Source: a virus. Taken from it: a stretch of DNA of 45,030 nt. Position numbers and translations under genes: made by a program. The DNA lies in the IMG/VR virus record IMGVR_UViG_3300035138_000207, positions 1-45,030 of that record, one strand, 5' to 3'. Positions 38,270 to 45,030 of this stretch are shown one piece after another. The notes below the pieces were generated by a model. That model was not told the DNA's origin and ran no database searches. It saw only the letters and a list, made by a program, of their open reading frames with translations. The first letter of the stretch is position 1; each line of letters starts with the position of its first letter.

Positions 38270-39211
38270 TTGAATGAGTTGGCTCTTTTCGCGGGCTCTG
38301 GTGGAGGAATACTCGGAGGATTTCTCCTCGGATGGAAAACAATCTGTGCAGTTGAAAAAGATCCCTATTGTGCAGGGGTACTTATACAAAGGCAAAATGA
38401 AGGCATTCTCCCGCCGTTCCCTATCTGGGATGACGTTTGCACTTTTGACGGACGCTTATGGAGAGGCATTATTGACATCGTTTCTGGAGGCTTTCCATGC
38501 CAGGACACCAGTCAGGCGGGAAAAGGAGCTGGACTTGACGGGGAAAAGTCAGGACTTTGGAAGGAAATGGCAAGAATCATTCGCGATGTTAGACCAAAAA
38601 TCGTTTGGGTGGAAAACTCGTCAATACTCAATCAACGGGGACTTGACCAGATTCTCCGGGACCTGGCCGAGATGGGGTATAATGCTCGATGGGGAGTGCT
38701 GGGAGCTGATGATGCCGGAGCGAATCACATCAGGAAGAGAACATGGATTCTGGCGTACACCGGATGCAGGAACTCATGGGAATGTAGCGACACCAAACAA
38801 GAGTGTAATAAATGGAACGGCAAGGAAGAATCAACAAATAAGATTAGTCGATCAAGTTACAATGTGGCCCACTCCGACACAATCAGATTACCGGACAGGA
38901 TACGGAATGTCAAATGCCGGCAAAAAGAGAATGAAACATTCCAGGGGCAAGCCTCTCCGGGATGTAATATTCAGAACTCCGACACAATCGGACGCGAACA
39001 AATGGTCCAACCAATCGGAAAGGGAACGCAAGGAAAAAGGACAATCTGTCAGGTTGAACCATCAACTGGAAGTTGGTGGAAAACTGAACCCGATGTGGGT
39101 AGAATGGCTGATGGGGTGGCCGCTAGGGTGGACAGACTTAAAGCCATTGGAAACGGACAAGTTCCGGCAGTGGTTAAACTCGCATGGAGTATTTTGAGTA
39201 ATATACGATGA
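38270..39211 (+). CDS. C5-cytosine DNA methyltransferase
   Basis: This 313-residue protein starts at a TTG with AAGGA eight bases upstream. Motif I is LALFAGSGGGILGG (residues 4-17), the catalytic Cys77 lies in GGFPCQD, ENS is at 115-117, and the motif VIII-like HIRKRTW is at 153-159. A variable polar target-recognition region spans 165-275, and motif X RLKAIGNGQVP lies near 289-299. It methylates cytosine in phage DNA, probably against host restriction. Its whole length is overlapped in the +1 frame by another long coding frame. Confidence 0.85.
   Translation: MNELALFAGSGGGILGGFLLGWKTICAVEKDPYCAGVLIQRQNEGILPPFPIWDDVCTFDGRLWRGIIDIVSGGFPCQDTSQAGKGAGLDGEKSGLWKEMARIIRDVRPKIVWVENSSILNQRGLDQILRDLAEMGYNARWGVLGADDAGANHIRKRTWILAYTGCRNSWECSDTKQECNKWNGKEESTNKISRSSYNVAHSDTIRLPDRIRNVKCRQKENETFQGQASPGCNIQNSDTIGREQMVQPIGKGTQGKRTICQVEPSTGSWWKTEPDVGRMADGVAARVDRLKAIGNGQVPAVVKLAWSILSNIR
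38274..39197 (+). CDS. overlapping-frame protein inside the methylase gene
   Basis: This 307-residue frame starts at an ATG four bases inside the methylase gene and ends 14 bases before it, all in the +1 frame. It begins MSWLFSRALVEEYSEDFSSDG and contains FSGTWPRWGIMLDGECW and, near its end, LNPMWVEWLMGWPLGWTDL. These are hallmarks of a phage protein family I recognise, often annotated beside or as cytosine methylases. A stop-free frame of this length is unlikely by chance, so both frames are probably under selection. Function unknown; it might be a methylase partner. Expression of both would use starts four bases apart. Confidence 0.6.
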   Translation: MSWLFSRALVEEYSEDFSSDGKQSVQLKKIPIVQGYLYKGKMKAFSRRSLSGMTFALLTDAYGEALLTSFLEAFHARTPVRREKELDLTGKSQDFGRKWQESFAMLDQKSFGWKTRQYSINGDLTRFSGTWPRWGIMLDGECWELMMPERITSGREHGFWRTPDAGTHGNVATPNKSVINGTARKNQQIRLVDQVTMWPTPTQSDYRTGYGMSNAGKKRMKHSRGKPLRDVIFRTPTQSDANKWSNQSERERKEKGQSVRLNHQLEVGGKLNPMWVEWLMGWPLGWTDLKPLETDKFRQWLNSHGVF

Positions 39212-39930
39212 GTCAAAAAACGAAAATTGAATGGTGCGATATTACCTGGAATCCGGTATGGGGTTGTTTAAGAGGGTGTGAATATTGTTATGCAAAGAGA
39301 ATTTCAAGAAGATTTTATAGAAAAATTGGTAATATCGATATCAATTATAAACTTGATAATAATATAATTCCATACTCAGAAAGTCTGATTGAAAGATATG
39401 AGGAATACGATAATCTTTACAATTTCCATCCAATCTGGCTGGAATCAAATTTTCAAAAAAAATTCCCTAAGAAACCATCCCATATATTTGTTAATTCCAT
39501 GTCGGATATATGCTATTGGCAGCCTGAATGGATATATAGGGTTTTCGACAGGATTAAACAATATCCGCAACATAAATTCTTGTTTTTAACAAAAGATATG
39601 AAATCATATTTTATTAATTATCCGGAAAACTGCTGGCTCGGAATTACAGCGGCTGATCAGAAACAAATGGATAATCTCGGCTCTTTTACCTCAAGTCATA
39701 TAGTGTTCATATCGGTTGAACCAATTCAGGAAAAAATAAAATTAACAGTAAAACCGAACTGGTTAATAATTGGTGCTGAAACCGGTAATCGTAAAAATAA
39801 AGTTATTCCTGAAAAAAGCTGGATAGCAAATTTATTATTAGAAGCGGACAGATATTTAATACCTGTTTTCATGAAAGACAATCTCAAGCCTGTTTGGGGA
39901 AATGAACTTATCCAGGAGTGGCCGGAGTAA
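39208..39930 (+). CDS. phage Gp37/Gp68 (DUF5131) radical-SAM-like protein
   Basis: This 240-residue protein begins SQKTKIEWCDITWNPVWGCLRGCEYCYAKR with Cys20, Cys24 and Cys27 in a C-x3-C-x2-C cluster site. It continues IFVNSMSDICYWQPEWI, FLFLTKD, NCWLGITA, ISVEP and WLIIGAETG, the ordered strands typical of the DUF5131/Gp37-Gp68 family. It probably binds a 4Fe-4S cluster; the substrate is unknown. It starts in an ATGA overlap with the methylase. Confidence 0.9.
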   Translation: MSQKTKIEWCDITWNPVWGCLRGCEYCYAKRISRRFYRKIGNIDINYKLDNNIIPYSESLIERYEEYDNLYNFHPIWLESNFQKKFPKKPSHIFVNSMSDICYWQPEWIYRVFDRIKQYPQHKFLFLTKDMKSYFINYPENCWLGITAADQKQMDNLGSFTSSHIVFISVEPIQEKIKLTVKPNWLIIGAETGNRKNKVIPEKSWIANLLLEADRYLIPVFMKDNLKPVWGNELIQEWPE

Positions 39931-39931
39931 T

Positions 39932-40162
39932 ATGTCAAAAAGACCGACAATAAGATTCTCTATTGACCCGGATCAGAAAACGGATATAGAGGCATATGCG
40001 AAGGCTAAGGGATTTGATAATCCTTCAAATTTGGCACGGGTAGCATTGTTCAACTACATTAGTCGTAATAAGATGACAGAGAGTCAACGCTGTAGAGCTG
40101 AAAAGGCTGATACAGGAAATAATAGAATCAGTAATGTATTAAAAATCGAAAATGCTGGTTAA
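39932..40162 (+). CDS. ribbon-helix-helix-like protein
   Basis: This 76-residue protein is called from the ATG after GGCCGGAGTAAT; an earlier start lies inside the previous gene. KRPTIRFSIDPDQKTDIEAYAKAKGFDNPSNLARVALFNYI fits strand-helix-helix DNA-binding proteins of the Arc/CopG type. The C-terminal 30 residues are polar. It is likely a transcriptional regulator or DNA-coating protein. Confidence 0.6.
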   Translation: MSKRPTIRFSIDPDQKTDIEAYAKAKGFDNPSNLARVALFNYISRNKMTESQRCRAEKADTGNNRISNVLKIENAG

Positions 40163-40165
40163 TAA

Positions 40166-40426
40166 ATGAAGTATTCAACTACTTGGATTAATACGGAAAT
40201 AAAAATTACTGCAGAGAAAATTGATAGGGATAAATTTGAGGAAGATAAAGTGTATATCCACGTCGACAGATTAAGTGGTGATTGTCAAAAATTTTTAAAT
40301 CAATTCGCTTTTGATCCTAAAGACAAAGTAATTGAAGCAGCTATTAAATGGAGAAAAGAATTTAATTCGGAAACTGAATTGAATTTAATAAAAGTCACTG
40401 ATGAATATATTAAAAGATATATGTAG
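40166..40426 (+). CDS. unknown AT-rich early protein
   Basis: This 86-residue, charged, mixed strand-helix protein (YSTTWINTEIKITAEKIDRDKFEEDKVYIHVDRLSGDCQKFLNQF) has no recognised motif. It overlaps the next gene by 26 bases. Confidence 0.5.
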   Translation: MKYSTTWINTEIKITAEKIDRDKFEEDKVYIHVDRLSGDCQKFLNQFAFDPKDKVIEAAIKWRKEFNSETELNLIKVTDEYIKRYM

Positions 40427-40721
40427 ATTACATAACATTAAAATCAAATGGTATTATTCTGATAAAAAATTGTTACAAAAAATAAAAGAGAATAGTGAAA
40501 TTAAATTAACTATGAACTGCAAAAATATAATTGAAAAGAAACTGGAAGAAATAAATTTTCCGGATTGTATCATAAATAATAATCCAAAAAAAGAACGTAA
40601 AATCCCTGTTGAAAAGTGGTCGCGTGTAGTCGGTTACTTCCGGCCTGTCAGCCAGTGGAATAAGGGAAAGCAGGAAGAATTTAAAGATAGAAATTATCAC
40701 AATTCTATTAAGGAGTTATAA
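40401..40721 (+). CDS. small protein with anaerobic ribonucleotide-reductase-like tail
   Basis: In this 106-residue protein the C-terminal segment VEKWSRVVGYFRPVSQWNKGKQEEFKDR (about 71-98) resembles the end of class III ribonucleotide reductases, which read R.TGY.RPV..WN.GK..E...R just before the glycyl-radical loop. The zinc cysteines and the rest of the enzyme are absent. The N-terminal 65 residues are an unrelated helical, Lys-rich part. It may regulate or decoy the host reductase; that is speculation. Confidence 0.5.
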   Translation: MNILKDICRLHNIKIKWYYSDKKLLQKIKENSEIKLTMNCKNIIEKKLEEINFPDCIINNNPKKERKIPVEKWSRVVGYFRPVSQWNKGKQEEFKDRNYHNSIKEL

Positions 40722-40723
40722 TA

Positions 40724-41281
40724 ATGAATGATAGATTAGGTGACTGTATTCAGACATATACGGGTAAACAATTCTATCCACTAGATGTGCGCCAGGAAGA
40801 TATCGATATTGAAGATGTCGCCCACGCATTATCCATGAAATGCAGGTATAATGGACATTGCCGGAAATTTTATTCGGTGGCAGAACATTCTGTTTACGTG
40901 GCCAGGGAACTGGAATGTCGATATCCTGCCGATAAAAATGTTATTCTATGGGGATTACTTCATGATGCGGGCGAAGCATATTTGCCGGATACTCCCAGTC
41001 CTATTAAACATATGGGGATCGGCATTTTATCAAAATGCGAAGAGGATATTTTAAAGGTTATATCAAAAAAATATGATTTATCATATCCGCCGCCGGTCGA
41101 AGTGAAAAAAATAGATAATATTTTATTGATGACTGAAAGAGCCCAGGTAATGGCTGGAGGATGTGTCTCAGGATGGAATTTATCAGAACTTCCGATTGAT
41201 TTGGAAATAATATTTTATTCGCCGATGGTTTCAAAAACAATTTTTTTGAGTGAATTTAATAGAATAAATAATATGAGGTGA
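40724..41281 (+). CDS. HD-domain phosphohydrolase
   Basis: This 185-residue protein has the HD metal-site order RKFYSVAEHSVYVAREL (His55), LWGLLHDAGEAYLPDTPSP (His80-Asp81), and a later Asp in KKIDNILLMTERAQVM near 128-143. It resembles YfbR-like 5'-deoxynucleotidases and HD proteins common in phages, so a role in nucleotide-pool control is likely. Strong AAGGAG ribosome site; the stop precedes the next ribosome site. Confidence 0.8.
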   Translation: MNDRLGDCIQTYTGKQFYPLDVRQEDIDIEDVAHALSMKCRYNGHCRKFYSVAEHSVYVARELECRYPADKNVILWGLLHDAGEAYLPDTPSPIKHMGIGILSKCEEDILKVISKKYDLSYPPPVEVKKIDNILLMTERAQVMAGGCVSGWNLSELPIDLEIIFYSPMVSKTIFLSEFNRINNMR

Positions 41282-41289
41282 TATTTTAT

Positions 41290-41658
41290 ATGCTGGCATT
41301 ATCAATCCGTGAACCCTGGATATATGCTATTCTGCATTTAAAAAAAAATGTTGAGAATAGAACCTGGCCAACGAAAGTTTGTGGCAGAATTTTATTACAT
41401 GCATCAAAACAGTTCGATTATGATGGCTATAGATGGATTGAAAATGAAATGGGATATATTCTTCCTGAAAAAGATATGTTTGAACTTGGCGGTATTGTGG
41501 GATCAGTAGAAATAACAGACTGCATTAAATATCATGATTCAGGCAAAAAAATTCCTTCATGGTTTTTTGGTCCTTATGGATTTATATTAAAGGATCCTGA
41601 ACCAATAAATTTTATATTATATAAAGGGCAGCTTGGATTTTTCGAGGTTCATATATAG
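41290..41658 (+). CDS. ASCH-domain protein
   Basis: This 122-residue protein starts at the ATG nine bases after GAGGTG. LALSIREPWIYAILHLKKNVENRTWPTKVCGRILLHASK (2-41) is a clear ASCH/PUA-like signature, followed by GGIVGSVEITDC near 66-77 and FFGPYGFILKDPEPI. ASCH proteins bind RNA or modified nucleosides; some cut RNA or deacetylate nucleosides. Here it may act on RNA or modified bases alongside the DNA methylases. Its stop overlaps the next GTG start. Confidence 0.85.
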   Translation: MLALSIREPWIYAILHLKKNVENRTWPTKVCGRILLHASKQFDYDGYRWIENEMGYILPEKDMFELGGIVGSVEITDCIKYHDSGKKIPSWFFGPYGFILKDPEPINFILYKGQLGFFEVHI

Positions 41659-44186
41659 TGAATAATTCAGATTATTTAAAATTTCTAAAAAACAAAATGA
41701 AGCTTGCTGTCTCTTCAGGTATTGACGTTGCCAAAATAGACATCCAAAACATAAATACCGGAGTAAAGAAATTAAAGCCGCATGAAATTGACGCGATTAG
41801 ATGGGCTGCTATCGGAGGACGTCGCGCATTGTTCGAATCATTCGGACTTGGTAAAACATGTCAGCAGCTTGCGCTTGCGAAATTAATTACAGACAGGGAA
41901 GACGGTAAATTTTTAATTATTATGCCGCTCGGAGTTAAGCAGGAATTTAAAAGAGACGCTCAGGATTTTTTTAATATTAACGATATCGTTTATGTAAAAA
42001 CACTGGAAGAATGCAGGGAATCAAGCAGTAAAATACTGATTACCAACTACGAGCGAGTCCGCGACGGGAATATTGATCCTAATTATTTTATTGGATGTTC
42101 CCTTGATGAAGCATCTATACTAAGAGGATATGGCACAAAGACATATCAGACTTTTTTGACATTATTTGACGGAGTCAAATATAAATTTGTCGCAACTGCA
42201 ACGCCTTCGCCTAACAGATATAAAGAGTTAATTCATTATGCCGGTTTTCTTGGAATAATGGATACTGGGCAGGCCCTCACTCGTTTTTTTAAAAGAGATT
42301 CGACAAAAGCCAACAAGCTGACTTTGTATCCGCATAAAGAAGAAGAATTCTGGCTGTGGGTATCGACCTGGGCGCTGTTTATTACAAAGCCTTCAGATCT
42401 CGGATATGACGATACGGGTTACGATCTGCCGCCTCTGAACATTCATACCCACAGGCTGAAAGTCGATCATTTGACTGCAGGCGCCGACCGGATGGGGCAA
42501 ATGCAGCTATTCAGGGATGCGGCACTATCAATTCAGGATGCCTGCAAAGAAAAGAGAGACAGCCTTGATAATCGTATAGATGAAATGATGCGGATTATTG
42601 ATGCTAATCAGGAAAAGCATTTTATTATCTGGCATGATCTTGAATCGGAAAGGCACGCGATAAAAAAAGCATTGCCTGAAGTAAAGGAAATCTATGGAAC
42701 ACTTGATATTGATATTCGTGAACAAAGGACCATCGATTTTTCAGACGGTAAAATAAAGTATATCGCTACAAAACCGGAAATATCCGGATCCGGGGTCAAC
42801 TGGCAGCGGTATTGCTCAAATGCTATATTTTTAGGCATAGGATACAAGTTTAATGATTTTCTGCAGGCTATTCACCGTTTACGGCGTTTTCTTCAGGATA
42901 AGGAAGTTAATATTTTCATTATTTATACGGAATCGGAAGATCAGATATATCAAGTTCTTTTGCAGAAATGGCAGCAGCATGATTATCTTGTAAATAAAAT
43001 GATTGATATAATTAAAAAATATAACCTTTCAATTAATGCCATCGAAGACGGTTTAAAAAGGTCATTTCATCAGGAGAGAACAGAAGTGAAAAAAAACAGA
43101 TTTATTGCAATCAATAATGATAATGTAATTGAATGCCGGAATATGAAAGACAATTGTATTGATCTTTTGCTGACATCAATTCCTTTTAGCAATCATTACG
43201 AATATACGCCAACATATAATGATTTCGGTCATAATGAAAATAACGAAAAATTTTTCATCCAGATGGATTTTTTAACGCCTCATCTTTTAAGATTGCTTAA
43301 ACCGGGCAGGGTGGCCTGTATTCATGTAAAAGACCGCGTTTTATTCGGAAACGCGACCGGTGACGGAATGCCGACGATAGATCCTTTTTCAGACATGACG
43401 GTTTTTCATTTTATCAAGCACGGCTTCCGCTACATGGGAAGGATAGTCGTTTTGACTGATGTAGTCAGGGAAAATAACCAGACATACCGGCTCGGATGGT
43501 CCGAGCAGTGTAAAGACGGCACTAAAATGGGAGTCGGATGTCCTGAATATATACTATTATTCAGGAAGCTGCCTTCCAATAATAATAAAGCTTACGCCGA
43601 TAATCCCGTAATTAAATCCAAAAAGGAATATACAAGGGCGCAATGGCAGATTGATGCGCATGCTTTCTGGAAATCATCCGGAAACCGGCTTCTTTCATTT
43701 GAAGAATTAAAAAATATCAAGATTGATAATTTGCAGCATGCTTTTCGGGATTTTACTAGTAAAGAAATATATGATTATGACCAGCATATAGAATTGTCAA
43801 AATATCTCGATGAGAACAACCGATTGCCAGCTGCTTTCATGGTAGTGGCGCCTGGTTCATGGTCGGACCTTATATGGGATGATATTAACCGTATGCGGAC
43901 ATTAAACGGCAATCAATCCGCGAAAAATCTGCAAATGCATATATGTCCGTTTCAATTAGACATAGTTGAAAGGTTAATTAACAGATTTAGTAATAAAAAC
44001 GATGTTGTTTTTGACCCATTTGCTGGATTATTTACAGCCCCTTATATGGCCGTTAAAATGGGACGGAAGGGAATAGGAATAGAATTAAATCTGGAATCAT
44101 TTTATGATGGTGTTCAATATATGAATGCTGTTGAAGAAGAATATGAAACTCCGACATTATTTGATTATTTGGATATGGCAGGATAA
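41658..44186 (+). CDS. SNF2-like helicase fused to DNA adenine/cytosine-N4 methylase
   Basis: This 842-residue protein starts at a GTG overlapping the previous stop. The first half is a superfamily 2 motor: Walker A SFGLGKT (61-67), DEAS (150-153), TATPSP near 178, and a second RecA lobe ending FLQAIHRLRRFLQ. The second half is a beta-type N6/N4 methylase: catalytic-type TSIPF at 506-510 (in place of TSPPY/DPPY), then motif I DPFAGLFTAPYMAVKMGRKGIGIE at 786-809. It would translocate on and methylate DNA. The change of P to I in the catalytic loop may affect target or activity. Confidence 0.85.
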   Translation: MNNSDYLKFLKNKMKLAVSSGIDVAKIDIQNINTGVKKLKPHEIDAIRWAAIGGRRALFESFGLGKTCQQLALAKLITDREDGKFLIIMPLGVKQEFKRDAQDFFNINDIVYVKTLEECRESSSKILITNYERVRDGNIDPNYFIGCSLDEASILRGYGTKTYQTFLTLFDGVKYKFVATATPSPNRYKELIHYAGFLGIMDTGQALTRFFKRDSTKANKLTLYPHKEEEFWLWVSTWALFITKPSDLGYDDTGYDLPPLNIHTHRLKVDHLTAGADRMGQMQLFRDAALSIQDACKEKRDSLDNRIDEMMRIIDANQEKHFIIWHDLESERHAIKKALPEVKEIYGTLDIDIREQRTIDFSDGKIKYIATKPEISGSGVNWQRYCSNAIFLGIGYKFNDFLQAIHRLRRFLQDKEVNIFIIYTESEDQIYQVLLQKWQQHDYLVNKMIDIIKKYNLSINAIEDGLKRSFHQERTEVKKNRFIAINNDNVIECRNMKDNCIDLLLTSIPFSNHYEYTPTYNDFGHNENNEKFFIQMDFLTPHLLRLLKPGRVACIHVKDRVLFGNATGDGMPTIDPFSDMTVFHFIKHGFRYMGRIVVLTDVVRENNQTYRLGWSEQCKDGTKMGVGCPEYILLFRKLPSNNNKAYADNPVIKSKKEYTRAQWQIDAHAFWKSSGNRLLSFEELKNIKIDNLQHAFRDFTSKEIYDYDQHIELSKYLDENNRLPAAFMVVAPGSWSDLIWDDINRMRTLNGNQSAKNLQMHICPFQLDIVERLINRFSNKNDVVFDPFAGLFTAPYMAVKMGRKGIGIELNLESFYDGVQYMNAVEEEYETPTLFDYLDMAG

Positions 44187-44189
44187 AAT

Positions 44190-44471
44190 ATGCATATTAT
44201 AATAAACGGTAAGCAATACAAAGGAAAATGCGAACTGACATTTAACTCTCTGCCTGAAGACAGGGAAAACGAGGATATTAAGTTATATTTAAATAGCTAT
44301 TTATATGATTGGAAGCAGGCAAAAACATTAACATTTGGTATTATGATAAAAAATTATAGAATATATGGGGAATGCAGATATAATGCCGAGCATAATTGTT
44401 TTATATGTCCGGAAAAAAGAATGAGTATATATATAAAAAAATTTAAATATATGGGACATATATATGAATAA
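44190..44471 (+). CDS. unknown small protein
   Basis: This 93-residue, strand-rich protein (HIIINGKQYKGKCELTFNSLPEDRENEDIKLYL) ends with two cysteines in an NAEHNCFICPEKR segment. Its 3' end overlaps the next gene by eight bases. No family recognised. Confidence 0.5.
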   Translation: MHIIINGKQYKGKCELTFNSLPEDRENEDIKLYLNSYLYDWKQAKTLTFGIMIKNYRIYGECRYNAEHNCFICPEKRMSIYIKKFKYMGHIYE

Positions 44472-44673
44472 CGGAGAGGTTGATTATGCGGAAAGAAAAG
44501 CGATGGAATTATTTGATATGTGGAATGATGTTTCTGGTATATTTTACCCTGGTACAAGTTATTATGGTGAAATAGAAGCCTGTATTATAGATGCTGTACA
44601 TATAGGTATTCAAATGGCATTACATAATAAGGTCAATATTAAAGATGGTAATGTAATCAAGGGAGATTATTAA
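44464..44673 (+). CDS. unknown small protein
   Basis: This 69-residue helical protein starts MNNGEVDYAERKAMELFDMWNDVSGIFYPGTSYYGEIEACIIDAVHIGIQMAL. No motif recognised. Bases 44674-44784 after it are very AT-rich and hold only a weak 33-codon frame at 44694, which I do not call. Confidence 0.5.
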   Translation: MNNGEVDYAERKAMELFDMWNDVSGIFYPGTSYYGEIEACIIDAVHIGIQMALHNKVNIKDGNVIKGDY

Positions 44674-44784
44674 ATATATATTAAGTCAATAATATGAATA
44701 GAATAGAATCAATATCATTGGTATTATATCGTTACTGGAAAAAATTTTTATTTAATTTAAAAAAAAAATATAAAAGGAGTTCAC

Positions 44785-44952
44785 ATGACAAATAAACAAA
44801 TATATAAGAACATATCAAATAATAAAAAGATAGATCAATGTGCTAATGCTATTGATAATATATATAAAGCGTTATATACTATTGATAAGAGATTAAAAAT
44901 AATTGAAATGCCCTGGCATAAAAAAATAAAAAAATTTTTTAAAAGGAAATAA
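44785..44952 (+). CDS. small basic protein near the right end
   Basis: This 55-residue frame follows a good ribosome site (AAAAGGAGTTCAC). The product is Lys/Ile/Asn-rich and helical, ending KKIKKFFKRK. It is the last plausible gene before the right terminus; a further 18-codon frame at 44960-45016 is too short to support. Confidence 0.5.
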   Translation: MTNKQIYKNISNNKKIDQCANAIDNIYKALYTIDKRLKIIEMPWHKKIKKFFKRK

Positions 44953-45021
44953 TATAACAATGATTATTTCTGAATTTAAATTAAATAAATGGGTCCTTCT
45001 AAGGAAAAATGCTTAATATCA

Positions 45022-45030
45022 AATGCAAAC
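45022..45030. repeat. right terminal copy of the 9-base end repeat
   Basis: AATGCAAAC, identical to bases 1-9. See the left terminus entry. Confidence 0.5.

Overview
The window reads as the genome of a temperate, lambda-like siphovirus in its phage (non-integrated) form, about 45 kb and AT-rich. The late genes follow the lambda order: small and large terminase, gpW-like protein, portal, ClpP-type protease with a nested scaffold, decoration protein, gpE-type capsid, head-tail joining, tail tube, tail chaperones, tape measure and tail tip. The integrase lies beside a 3' fragment of a tRNA-Ala(GGC), flanked on both sides by paired TGTAGC arm-type repeats. This attP is internal and phage modules run on both sides of it, so this is not an integrated prophage. 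The first and last nine bases are identical and lie just upstream of the small terminase, as filled-in cos ends would. A lysogeny lipoprotein suggests a Gram-negative-type host, but I cannot name the host.

Layout. 1-2.7 kb: terminase; the small subunit is split by a -1 shift at an A10 tract. 2.6-4.5 kb: AT-rich accessory segment with an orphan IS110-like (Transposase_20 domain) protein between two arrays of alternating 9-base repeats and 9-base spacers. 4.5-8.4 kb: glycosyltransferase, methyltransferase and LicD-like cargo, then a small transcription unit with its own promoter and terminator. 8.4-22.7 kb: head and tail. 22.7-25.4 kb: reverse-strand lipoprotein with a transglutaminase-like fold, then small membrane and coiled-coil proteins that probably include the lysis cassette. 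25.5-29.6 kb: unknown gene, attP, integrase, reverse-strand repressor, control region, ribbon-helix-helix and excisionase-like genes. 29.7-33.2 kb: small accessory genes, a protein with 48 tetrapeptide repeats, and a roughly 400-base gene-free stretch that looks like a structured RNA. 33.3-45 kb: early genes for replication (O-like protein with origin-like repeats), nucleases, a transglycosylase, two radical-SAM-type proteins, a cytosine methylase whose DNA also encodes a full-length second protein in another frame, an HD hydrolase, an ASCH protein and a helicase-methylase fusion.

The most unusual items are the repeat/spacer arrays around the orphan IS110-like protein at 3.3-4.5 kb, the dual-coding methylase locus at 38.3-39.2 kb, the 12-bp repeat gene at 31.0-32.4 kb, and the candidate structured RNA at 32.8-33.2 kb. 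Family names were assigned by reading motifs from memory; no database search was run.
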